Part shown: piece after piece, positions 1-5,884 of the stretch
Position numbering within the stretch: the stretch's first letter is position 1
Layout of the letters: the number at the start of each line of letters is the position of its first letter
NCBI GenBank assembly: GCA_026392325.1
Contig: JAPLCH010000081.1
Location: 1 to 12,691, forward strand
Reading direction: 5' to 3'
DNA: 12,691 nt
Source: Solirubrobacterales bacterium
GTDB lineage: Bacteria > Actinomycetota > Thermoleophilia > Solirubrobacterales > Solirubrobacteraceae
Notes under the pieces: model-generated
Database searches by the model: none
What the model was told of the DNA's origin: nothing
The model's input: the letters and a program-made list of their open reading frames with translations, nothing else
Translations under genes and position numbers: made by a program

Positions 1-1
1 A

Positions 2-88
2 TTCGCGCTGGATCTGCGCGTGAGCCAATCTCCCGGGACTGACCGGGGCGCGTCGGACACCCTTTCCGTGGCAAACTGCAAAGCGTGA
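2..88 (+). CDS. Possible 3' end of an upstream gene (partial, unidentified)
   Basis: An open frame enters from the left edge and runs 28 codons to a TGA at 86-88. That TGA overlaps the GTG start of dcd as GTGA, the same 4-nt style of junction seen between dcd and gltA. About three quarters of its codons end in G or C, which fits coding sequence in this genome. The visible peptide (starting FALDLRVSQ, ending VANCKA) matches no family I recognise. The fragment is short enough for the frame to be open by chance, so this is a tentative call resting mainly on the junction geometry. Confidence 0.35.
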   Translation, partial: FALDLRVSQSPGTDRGASDTLSVANCKA

Positions 89-660
89 GCGAACCGACAT
101 CAGTCCTCTCCGATGGCACCATCCGGCGTCTCGTGGAAGAGGGGAAAATCAAGATTGACCCATGGGATGCCGCTCGCATCCAGCCTGCGTCTGTTGACCT
201 TCGCCTCGGCGACAGCTTTCGGGTGTTCAACAACCATCAGGTGACTGCCATTGACCTCCGTAAGCCACCGGAGAACCTGACGGACGAAGTGATCGTTGCC
301 GAGGGTGAAGCATTTGTCATTCACCCCGGCGAGTTCTGCCTCGCCCGGACACTTGAGTGGGTAGAGATTCCAAACGATCTTGTCGCGCGGATTGAGGGCA
401 AGAGTTCCCTTGGCCGCCTTGGTCTGATCGTTCATGCGACCGCAGGTTTCTGCGATCCGGGTTGGAAGGGCACGCTCACGCTTGAGCTGGCCAACCTCAC
501 CCGCATTCCGATCAAGCTTTGGCCAGGACTTCTGATCGCCCAGCTTTCTTTCATGACGCTCGACAAGGCTGCTGAAGTCCCTTACGGCTCCGAAAAGCTG
601 GGCAGCCATTACCAGGGTCAGCGTGAAGCAACCGCCTCCCGCTATCAGGGTGCTCCATGA
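85..660 (+). CDS. dcd: dCTP deaminase, probably bifunctional dCTP deaminase/dUTPase
   Basis: Cytosolic enzyme that deaminates dCTP; in the bifunctional subfamily it also hydrolyses the product to dUMP, supplying thymidylate synthesis and keeping dUTP low. The 191-aa length matches the family (about 190 aa). Visible motifs are QPASVDLRLG (33-42), EGKSSLGRLGL (104-114), the catalytic segment around HATAGFCDPGW with Glu134 in TLELAN, and the C-terminal nucleotide-closing segment GSHYQGQREATASRY (173-187). The ATAGF-DPG form resembles the mycobacterial bifunctional enzyme rather than E. coli Dcd, which has a TAHR-type sequence there; bifunctionality is inferred from this. The start is GTG with no clear Shine-Dalgarno sequence, consistent with coupling to the overlapping upstream frame. 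Its TGA overlaps the gltA ATG by 4 nt (ATGA). Confidence 0.95.
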   Translation: MSEPTSVLSDGTIRRLVEEGKIKIDPWDAARIQPASVDLRLGDSFRVFNNHQVTAIDLRKPPENLTDEVIVAEGEAFVIHPGEFCLARTLEWVEIPNDLVARIEGKSSLGRLGLIVHATAGFCDPGWKGTLTLELANLTRIPIKLWPGLLIAQLSFMTLDKAAEVPYGSEKLGSHYQGQREATASRYQGAP

Positions 661-1958
661 GCGCCGACCAAGGCCAGCACCTTTCAGTAACCGACAGCCG
701 GACTGGCGAGTCGGCCAACCTTCCAATTACCGATGGGACGATCAGGGCAACGGATCTTCTCGCCCTTCGGGATCCGGATTCAGGAACTGGACTTCGCTCG
801 TACGACCCAGCTTTCATGAACACCGCCGCATGCCGCTCAGCCGTGACTTACCTCGACGGCGAAGCCGGTGTCCTTCAATACCGCGGCTATCCAATCGAAC
901 AGCTTGCGGAGCACTCCACCTACCTTGAGGTTGCTTACCTTCTGATCCACGGGGATCTTCCAAATGTTGAGCAGCTTGCCTCGTGGACGCATGAAGTCAC
1001 CATCCACACTTTCGTTCACGAGAACCTCAAGAGCTTCATGCAGGGCTTCCGTTACGACGCGCATCCAATGGGGATGCTGCTCGCATCAGTTGGCGCGCTT
1101 TCGACGTACTACCCGAACGCGATTGAAATCCATGACGAGGAGATCCGACGCAGCCATGTCGTGCGCTTGATTTCCAAGATGCCAACCCTTGCCGCCTTTG
1201 CTTACAGGCACAACCGTGGAATGCCTTATGTCTACCCGGACAACGAGCTCTCATACCCGGGCAACTTCCTTTCGATGGTTTACAAGATTGCCGAGAACCA
1301 CTACGAGGCTGACCCACGCCTCGAGCGCGCGCTTGACGTCCTCTTCATTCTTCACGCTGATCACGAGCAGAACTGCTCGACGACGGCCGTACGCGCAGTT
1401 GGCTCGTCCCAGGTTGATCCGTACTCTGCGGTTGCAGCGGGCGTCTCCGCCCTCTACGGCCCCCTTCACGGCGGTGCCAATGAGGCAGTCCTGCGCATGC
1501 TCCGCCGGATCGGCTCCAAGGATCGTGTTGCCGACTTCATCAATGGAGTCAAGGCGGGCGATGAGCGCCTTATGGGCTTCGGCCACCGCGTTTACAAGAA
1601 CTACGACCCACGGGCGAAGATCATCAAGAAGGCCTGCGACGATGTCTTCGAAGTAACTGGAGTCAGCCCCCTGCTTGAGATTGCGGTTGAGCTGGAGAAA
1701 ATTGCGCTTGAGGACGAGTACTTCGTAAGCCGCAGGCTCTACCCCAACGTTGACTTCTATTCAGGGCTTATCTACGAGGCGCTTGGAATGCCAGCGGAGA
1801 TGTTCCCTGTGATGTTTGCGATTCCCCGCACCGCCGGTTGGATCGCGCAGTGGCTTGAGATGGTTGATGACCCGGAGCAGAAGATCGCCCGTCCGCGGCA
1901 GATCTACACGGGTAATCGGGATCTCAACTACGAGTCGCTCGAATCCCGCAAGGACTAG
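657..1958 (+). CDS. gltA: Citrate synthase
   Basis: Condenses oxaloacetate with acetyl-CoA to citrate at TCA cycle entry. The 433-aa length and the roughly 50-residue N-terminal beta-rich domain match actinobacterial and proteobacterial type GltA (about 430 aa) rather than the shorter Gram-positive or archaeal type. The catalytic triad is intact: His271 in HGGANE, His310 in GFGHRVYKNYDPRA and Asp366 in VDFYSG. Other family signatures are LQYRGYPIEQLAE (73-85) and LHADHEQNCSTTAVR (232-246). The ATG overlaps the dcd stop, with a weak AGGG at 647-650 six nt upstream, so translational coupling is likely. The next gene starts 3 nt after the stop, which suggests a dcd-gltA-118-aa operon. No truncation or missing residue is seen. 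Confidence 0.97.
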   Translation: MSADQGQHLSVTDSRTGESANLPITDGTIRATDLLALRDPDSGTGLRSYDPAFMNTAACRSAVTYLDGEAGVLQYRGYPIEQLAEHSTYLEVAYLLIHGDLPNVEQLASWTHEVTIHTFVHENLKSFMQGFRYDAHPMGMLLASVGALSTYYPNAIEIHDEEIRRSHVVRLISKMPTLAAFAYRHNRGMPYVYPDNELSYPGNFLSMVYKIAENHYEADPRLERALDVLFILHADHEQNCSTTAVRAVGSSQVDPYSAVAAGVSALYGPLHGGANEAVLRMLRRIGSKDRVADFINGVKAGDERLMGFGHRVYKNYDPRAKIIKKACDDVFEVTGVSPLLEIAVELEKIALEDEYFVSRRLYPNVDFYSGLIYEALGMPAEMFPVMFAIPRTAGWIAQWLEMVDDPEQKIARPRQIYTGNRDLNYESLESRKD

Positions 1959-1961
1959 CCA

Positions 1962-2318
1962 ATGGCTGAGCGCTGGCGGCTTGTCGTCCGTGATGGCGCG
2001 ATCGTCCGGAAGTCAATCCTTGGCAACATGGAGTCAGCACTGATGGAGCTTCAGGCTGAGACAGCGCAGGCAGCTGGACGCCCGACTGCTGAGCCAGTGG
2101 GGTTTGTGGGCCGTGACTTCGCGCCTGAGGATCTCGTTGTGATGCGCGCCCAGCTGCGGGGACCGGAGCGGTTCGTGCCGAAGGTGCGCTGTGGAATTGA
2201 CGTTCGCGGTGACGGAACGCTTGAGCCTTGGATAGGCGGCTCGAAGCGGCGTCAGGTTGAACCTCGCAAACGTGAGGACGCCTGGCAGGCTCTCCGTCGC
2301 GAGCTTGGCGTTACCTGA
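1962..2318 (+). CDS. Hypothetical protein (118 aa), gltA-linked
   Basis: A small, probably soluble protein that I do not recognise. The ATG lies 3 nt after the gltA stop. A good Shine-Dalgarno sequence, AAGGA (1950-1954), sits 7 nt upstream inside the gltA end, so start and co-transcription are well supported. There is no signal peptide or membrane segment. The N-terminus (WRLVVRDGAIVRKS) looks like a short beta hairpin, residues 22-40 are helix-like, and the C-terminal third is basic with a conserved-looking VRCGIDVRGDGTLEPWIGG (75-93) and REDAWQALRRELG (104-116). No catalytic motif is evident. It ends 6 nt before the convergent stop of the YgjP-like gene. Its position suggests a role accessory to the operon, but no function is assigned. 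Confidence 0.8.
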   Translation: MAERWRLVVRDGAIVRKSILGNMESALMELQAETAQAAGRPTAEPVGFVGRDFAPEDLVVMRAQLRGPERFVPKVRCGIDVRGDGTLEPWIGGSKRRQVEPRKREDAWQALRRELGVT

Positions 2319-2324
2319 GGCTGA

Positions 2325-2981
2325 TCAGAGGACGAGCTGCGCGCCGTGCAGGCGCAGCCATTCACGATCGGCGCGGTGACCAGGCCTGCGCTCATCCATC
2401 AGCTTCCAAAATCGGTCTGAGTGGTTCGGCTCGTCAAGGTGACACACCTCATGCCAGAGGACCGTTTCCATTACTTCCTCAGGCGCCAGCATCAGTCGCC
2501 ACGAGAGGCTTATCCGGCCGCCTGGCGCGCAGGACCCCCAGCGGGTTTTCATGTCGCCAATGCGAAGCGTTGACCAAGTTGTTCGACAGGAGTCCGTGAT
2601 CGCGTCCAGTCGGTTGCTGTACTCCTGGCGGGCTGAGCGACGGAAGAGCGATTCAAGGGCCTGAAGGTGATCGCCTTCAGGCACGAGCACCTGCCCGTGG
2701 TCACGGCGCGCGATGCGACGGCCTGGTTCTCGGACCAATGGGAGAAGCTGCCCGAGCCACGGAACCTGGTCGCCGCGTTGGCGGACAAGCTCCAGCGCTT
2801 CATGCTGTTCGACCAGCTTGGACCTGATCCATGGTCCGAGTCTCGCCACTGCCATCTCAGCGGACTTCTCCGATGCCGAGTCTGGAAGAACAACGGTCAC
2901 GCCTTCGCGGTCAACGGTCACACGGATGCGGCTGGCACGGCTGGATCGTCTGATCCGGTAATCAAAATCGTCGCGGTTCAA
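2325..2981 (-). CDS. YgjP-like (DUF45) zinc metallopeptidase
   Basis: Predicted cytosolic zinc-dependent metallopeptidase of the YgjP/SprT-like group, 218 aa, physiological substrate unknown. The family signature is complete: TRWGSC (146-151), an ISLSWRLMLAP strand (157-167), then the zinc motif HEVCH (His177, Glu178, His181) and third ligand His187 in NHSDRFW. This is the usual order TRWGSC - NWRL - HExxH - NHS. The N-terminal half is the less conserved substrate-side domain. The start is TTG at 2979-2981, 11 nt after the yccF stop. It is preferred because the following YRIRRSSRASRIRVTVD segment matches the usual beginning of the family and no upstream in-frame ATG exists. Likely co-transcribed with yccF. 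The TTG start implies modest translation. Confidence 0.9.
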   Translation of the reverse strand: MNRDDFDYRIRRSSRASRIRVTVDREGVTVVLPDSASEKSAEMAVARLGPWIRSKLVEQHEALELVRQRGDQVPWLGQLLPLVREPGRRIARRDHGQVLVPEGDHLQALESLFRRSARQEYSNRLDAITDSCRTTWSTLRIGDMKTRWGSCAPGGRISLSWRLMLAPEEVMETVLWHEVCHLDEPNHSDRFWKLMDERRPGHRADREWLRLHGAQLVL

Positions 2982-2992
2982 GGGGGTGCTGT

Positions 2993-3448
2993 CTAGTCGG
3001 CGGAGCCGCTGGGCAGGCTCGGGGGCGCTGGCTGCCGGATGATCACGGCGGATTGAGCCATGATCGCATCAAGCTGGTCAATGTCCACGATTGCCTTGCC
3101 GAATGGGAAGAGGCTGATCGGGATCATTTTGAGGTTTCCAAGTCCGAGCGGAATGCCAATGATTGAAAGAAAGAGGGGAATGGAGGTGATCAGATGGCCG
3201 ATCGCCATCCACCAGCCGGCAAGGACAAACCAGATGACATTTCCGATCCCTGAGGCGACGCCCGCATCGGAACGCTGGACAACAGTTCGGCCAAACGGCC
3301 AGAGGCTGAAGGCGGCAAGTTTGAACGCCTGAAGGCCGAATGGGATCGTGATGATCAGAACACACATGATCAGCCCGGCGAGGATGTAGCCGAACGCAAG
3401 CCAGACGCCTGCGAAGACGAGCCAGATCAGATTGCCCAAGATGCGCAT
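2993..3448 (-). CDS. yccF: YccF-family inner membrane protein (DUF307)
   Basis: Integral membrane protein of 151 aa in the YccF family, whose molecular function is not established. It consists of two homologous halves at a constant 64-residue offset: GNLIW/GNVIW (5-9 and 69-73), GVWLAFG/GWWMAIG (14-20 and 78-84), IPFGL/IPLGL (35-39 and 99-103) and LWPFGR/LFPFGK (49-54 and 113-118). Each half carries one or two hydrophobic segments. The C-terminal tail from about residue 122 is polar and probably cytosolic. An in-frame frame extends 35 codons further upstream, but the start at ATG 3446-3448 is chosen because MRILGNLIWLVF is the usual family N-terminus and a promoter-like CACAAT lies 6 nt upstream. 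The YgjP-like gene follows 11 nt downstream. Confidence 0.9.
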   Translation of the reverse strand: MRILGNLIWLVFAGVWLAFGYILAGLIMCVLIITIPFGLQAFKLAAFSLWPFGRTVVQRSDAGVASGIGNVIWFVLAGWWMAIGHLITSIPLFLSIIGIPLGLGNLKMIPISLFPFGKAIVDIDQLDAIMAQSAVIIRQPAPPSLPSGSAD

Positions 3449-3454
3449 GTCTTC

Positions 3455-3460
3455 ATTGTG
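3455..3460 (-). promoter_or_regulatory. Candidate -10 element for yccF, leaderless
   Basis: The minus strand reads CACAAT, then 6 nt, then the yccF ATG. It matches actinobacterial TANNNT except for the first base. The spacing would place transcription start on the A of the ATG. No convincing -35 hexamer is seen. The spacing, repeated at other genes in the window, is the main support. Confidence 0.35.
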
Positions 3461-3524
3461 ACCGCGGGCCCGGTTGTCTGCAGCTACCCGCGCAACCCGC
3501 GTGGCATGCGCGCCCCAATGGAGT

Positions 3525-3530
3525 GATACT
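3525..3530 (+). promoter_or_regulatory. Candidate -10 element for the 96-aa gene, leaderless
   Basis: GATACT is preceded by TG-like context (AGTGATACT) and followed by exactly 6 nt and the GTG start at 3537, predicting transcription from the first base of the start codon. GATACT differs from TANNNT only at the first base. The 88-nt region 3449-3536 therefore appears to hold back-to-back promoters for yccF and this gene. Confidence 0.4.
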
Positions 3531-3536
3531 CGAGGA

Positions 3537-3827
3537 GTGAGCGAAACACGCATCCCACTTCCAAACGGAGTCAGGCCACCGATTGGCGTCTATGTCAACG
3601 GCGTTGAGCTGGATCCCGAAAAGGATTTTCGGGTTGACCTGGACGAGCTGGTTGTAAACAAGGCGCTCGTCAAAGAAGGCAACCTTGGCTTCTGGCGCTG
3701 GTTCTGGGGTGCCTTTGGAATTGGCACTTACCGCAAGAACGACCTTGTTGACATTCGTTACGAAGCAGACGGTCGGGCAAAAGTTGCCCACGACGTGCCG
3801 TTCAGCACGCCACCACAAACCGACTGA
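3537..3827 (+). CDS. Hypothetical protein (96 aa) with aromatic GFWRWFWG motif
   Basis: Small protein that I cannot assign to a named family. The start is GTG 3537: the open frame continues upstream to an ATG at 3474, but that extension is arginine-rich, lies over the divergent promoter region and looks non-coding. A purine-rich CGAGGA directly precedes the GTG. Visible features are IGVYVNGVELDPEKDF (16-31), probably a beta hairpin, an unusual aromatic cluster GFWRWFWGAFGIG (51-63), and TYRKNDLVDIRYEADGR (64-80), another predicted strand pair. There is no signal peptide; the aromatic stretch is too short and polar for a normal transmembrane helix but could contact membrane. It is divergent from yccF and ends 3 nt before the metF stop on the other strand. 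Confidence 0.75.
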   Translation: MSETRIPLPNGVRPPIGVYVNGVELDPEKDFRVDLDELVVNKALVKEGNLGFWRWFWGAFGIGTYRKNDLVDIRYEADGRAKVAHDVPFSTPPQTD

Positions 3828-3830
3828 GGG

Positions 3831-4718
3831 CTAGGCAGTCTCCCAAGGCCGGTGAAGCCTCAGTGCGGAGAGGATTGCCCTTGTCGCGGGTGAGCGATTG
3901 AGCGTGTAGAAGTGAATGCCAGGGGCGCCACCTGCGAGCAGCTCTGCGCACTGCAGGGTTGCGTAGGCAACGCCGAACTGGTGGACCGCTTCCGGGTCGT
4001 CGGCGCGGGCGTCAAGCTCAGCTTTGAGTCCTTCTGGGATTGCTGCGCCACAAAGTGAAGTGATGCGCGTCAGCTGGGCGATGTTCGTGATCGGGAGGAC
4101 GCCAGGGACGATTGGAACATCAATGCCTTCGGCTCGGGCCCGCTTGACGAAGTCAAAGTAGTAGGCGTTGTCAAAGAAGAGTTGGGTAACGAGCATGTCG
4201 GTGCCCGCGCGGACCTTCTCGCCCAGGTGCTTGAGGTCATCCTCGGGACTTGTCGCGTTGATGTGGGTCTCGGGGAAGCAGGCTGCGCCAATTGCGAACT
4301 GTGGGTATTCGGCGTTGATCAGCTCAACGAGTTGGCTGGAGTAGGTCAGGCCGCCATCAGTTGGCGTCCAGTCGCCACCGTCCGGAGCATCACCGCGCAG
4401 CGCGAGGACGTTCTCAACGCCAAGCTCTGAAAGACGATCAAGCGTTCCGCGCAGCTCATCGGTTGTGGCTGCGACACATGTGAAGTGGGCCATCGCGTCA
4501 AGGCCGTACTCCTTCTGAATTCGGTCAACAACCTCAAGCGTCTTGTCGCGGGTTGAGCCGCCAGCGCCGTATGTGACTGAAACGAAAGCTGGGTCGAGGT
4601 CGCGCAGGGCCTCGATTGCCTCCATCAGGTTCTTTTCGCCTTCTTCAGTCTTTGGGGGGAAGAACTCGAACGAGAACAGCGGTTCCGTTCGCTCTGCCAT
4701 CAGGGTGTCGATCCTCAT
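3831..4718 (-). CDS. metF: 5,10-methylenetetrahydrofolate reductase
   Basis: FAD-dependent reductase converting 5,10-methylene-THF to 5-methyl-THF for methionine synthesis; cytosolic TIM-barrel enzyme. The 295-aa length matches bacterial MetF (about 296 aa). Diagnostic residues are FEFFPPKT with the catalytic glutamate Glu18 (E. coli Glu28), TYGAGGST (49-56), the flavin-contact LRGD with Asp110 (E. coli Asp120), HINATSPEDDLKHL, and TQLFFDN. There is no C-terminal regulatory domain, so this is the short bacterial form. ATG 4716-4718 is used; a second in-frame ATG six codons later is possible. A TAGACT -10-like element lies 9 nt upstream and there is no Shine-Dalgarno sequence, so initiation may be nearly leaderless. 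The gene 61 nt upstream on the same strand is an MBL hydrolase. The 3' end converges with the 96-aa gene at a 3-nt gap. Confidence 0.96.
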   Translation of the reverse strand: MRIDTLMAERTEPLFSFEFFPPKTEEGEKNLMEAIEALRDLDPAFVSVTYGAGGSTRDKTLEVVDRIQKEYGLDAMAHFTCVAATTDELRGTLDRLSELGVENVLALRGDAPDGGDWTPTDGGLTYSSQLVELINAEYPQFAIGAACFPETHINATSPEDDLKHLGEKVRAGTDMLVTQLFFDNAYYFDFVKRARAEGIDVPIVPGVLPITNIAQLTRITSLCGAAIPEGLKAELDARADDPEAVHQFGVAYATLQCAELLAGGAPGIHFYTLNRSPATRAILSALRLHRPWETA

Positions 4719-4727
4719 ATGGCAGTA

Positions 4728-4733
4728 AGTCTA
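4728..4733 (-). promoter_or_regulatory. Candidate -10 element for metF
   Basis: The minus strand reads TAGACT, matching TANNNT, followed by 9 nt and the metF ATG. Transcription would start about 3 nt before the start codon. No -35 match is seen. The 61-nt gap to the upstream MBL gene is long for this region, so metF may have its own promoter. Confidence 0.35.
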
Positions 4734-4779
4734 GGCGGCTTTTTTAACGCTTGACGAAGCGGGCGCACCCGCCCAACAC

Positions 4780-5781
4780 TCAGCCGGCGGCTGACCAGCG
4801 TTCAACAGGCGTTCCGCCGTCGTTGACGGCACGGCCGGTCAGGTTCAGATGGGTGAGATAAGCAATTGTCTCTGGCAGGAACCAGCCAATCCTCGGCTCC
4901 TCGGGCATGCCCTCGTAGAGCGCGCAGGTGATCTCCCATGCGGACATCGGACCTTTGGCAAGCGAGGCCATGATTGCCCGCAGCCTTCCTTCGACAGCTG
5001 CTTTGTTGGCGGCGGCAAGCTCGGGAATGGCGCTTACTGGCTTGCCGTGGCCGGAGAGGCAGAGCCTCGCGCCAAGCGATGAAACCTTGTCCAGTGAGGC
5101 GAGGAACTCGCCAGCGGGGTCTGGGGTGTAACCGACGTCGTAATAGAGCGAGACCCGGCCAAGAATGTGGTCGCCACTGAACAGCAGCCGGCCTTCGGGC
5201 TGGTGCAGGACAACATGGGACGGCGCATGCCCTGGTGTCTCAATGACTTTCAGTTCACCAAGGTCGGTTGGAATGACAACGCCTTCGACCAGGTCACGGT
5301 CGGCCACAACGACGCGGTCAAAGCCTGTTGACATGCCCTTGCGGACTTCCCTCTGACGGTCAACTGATTCCACTGGGACGCCACAGAGAAGCGCGCGGTC
5401 AAGGCGAGAGTTCAGCGTTCCCACCGGATCTTCCACATAGCCGCGCATGTGGTCAAGCGCCGGGTTGATCAGGATCTCCGCGCCCGTGCGGTCCTTGATG
5501 GACATTGCCTGGCCGGCATGGTCAGCATGCGCGTGGGTACAGACAATTCTGTGAATCATGTCCACTGACAGGCCGCATTGGTCAAGTGCACGCTCAAGCT
5601 CGCCCATTGAGGTTTCGCTGTGAATGCCCGTGTCAACAAGGAGCAAGCCGTCACCGTCGGCCACCACGAAAGCATTTCCGTGGGGAACCAAAGGCCAAGG
5701 CAGTGGGAGCTTCAGGCGCCAGAGGCCGGGGATTACCTTCTCTCCGCGGCCAGGCTCCGGTTTACGGGGCGTGATCGACAT
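4780..5781 (-). CDS. MBL-fold metallohydrolase with probable C-terminal winged helix (LACTB2-like)
   Basis: Predicted cytosolic dinuclear-metal hydrolase of 333 aa. The MBL core is complete: Asp50 in LLLVDTG, HAHADH (His83, His85, Asp87, His88), His185 in TPGHAPSH, Asp204 in FSGDHIL and His245 in SGHGKP. Residues from about 255 to 320, including the helix around AWEITCALYEGM and ending TIAYLTHLNLTGRAV, fit the winged-helix tail of LACTB2-like proteins. Members of that group act on varied esters, thioesters or nucleic acids, so the substrate cannot be inferred. ATG 5779-5781 is preferred over a 38-codon longer frame because the extension would run through the divergent promoter region. A TATCTT -10-like element lies 8 nt upstream of the ATG. 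It is divergent from the SnoaL-MBL fusion and upstream of metF. Confidence 0.88.
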   Translation of the reverse strand: MSITPRKPEPGRGEKVIPGLWRLKLPLPWPLVPHGNAFVVADGDGLLLVDTGIHSETSMGELERALDQCGLSVDMIHRIVCTHAHADHAGQAMSIKDRTGAEILINPALDHMRGYVEDPVGTLNSRLDRALLCGVPVESVDRQREVRKGMSTGFDRVVVADRDLVEGVVIPTDLGELKVIETPGHAPSHVVLHQPEGRLLFSGDHILGRVSLYYDVGYTPDPAGEFLASLDKVSSLGARLCLSGHGKPVSAIPELAAANKAAVEGRLRAIMASLAKGPMSAWEITCALYEGMPEEPRIGWFLPETIAYLTHLNLTGRAVNDGGTPVERWSAAG

Positions 5782-5789
5782 TGGTACCC

Positions 5790-5795
5790 AAGATA
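5790..5795 (-). promoter_or_regulatory. Candidate -10 element for the winged-helix MBL gene
   Basis: The minus strand reads TATCTT, a TANNNT match, 8 nt before the ATG. Transcription would start within about two bases of the start codon. No recognisable -35 is present. It shares the 103-nt divergent region 5782-5884 with the promoter of the fusion gene. Confidence 0.35.
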
Positions 5796-5847
5796 GAAGG
5801 CCAAGCCCCCGACCGCCCATTGGTCTGCGCGCCAGCCTGCAACTACC

Positions 5848-5853
5848 TACACT
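5848..5853 (+). promoter_or_regulatory. Candidate -10 element for the SnoaL-MBL fusion gene
   Basis: TACACT matches TANNNT in a locally A/T-rich stretch. A start about 7 nt downstream, near 5860, would leave a leader of about 25 nt carrying the strong ribosome binding site at 5873-5877. Alternative -10-like matches in the same stretch cannot be excluded and no -35 is evident. Confidence 0.35.
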
Positions 5854-5872
5854 TTCCTTAACTAATTTCTGG

Positions 5873-5877
5873 GGAGG
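5873..5877 (+). promoter_or_regulatory. Strong ribosome binding site deciding the start of the fusion gene
   Basis: GGAGG (within GGGGAGGAAGAGG) lies 7 nt before ATG 5885. It is the clearest Shine-Dalgarno sequence in the window. It decides against the much longer in-frame extension back to 5624, which lies antisense to the MBL gene. Confidence 0.8.
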
Positions 5878-5884
5878 AAGAGGC

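Noticed and set aside
4759..4772. Hairpin GCGGG-CGCA-CCCGC between the MBL gene and metF as a terminator
   Set aside because: The stem is only 5 bp and no T run follows directly on either strand; the A/T run at 4740-4746 is too far away and gives A residues on the minus strand.
5624..5884. N-terminal extension of the SnoaL-MBL frame
   Set aside because: It lies antisense to the divergent MBL gene and its promoter, and the strong GGAGG site points to ATG 5885.
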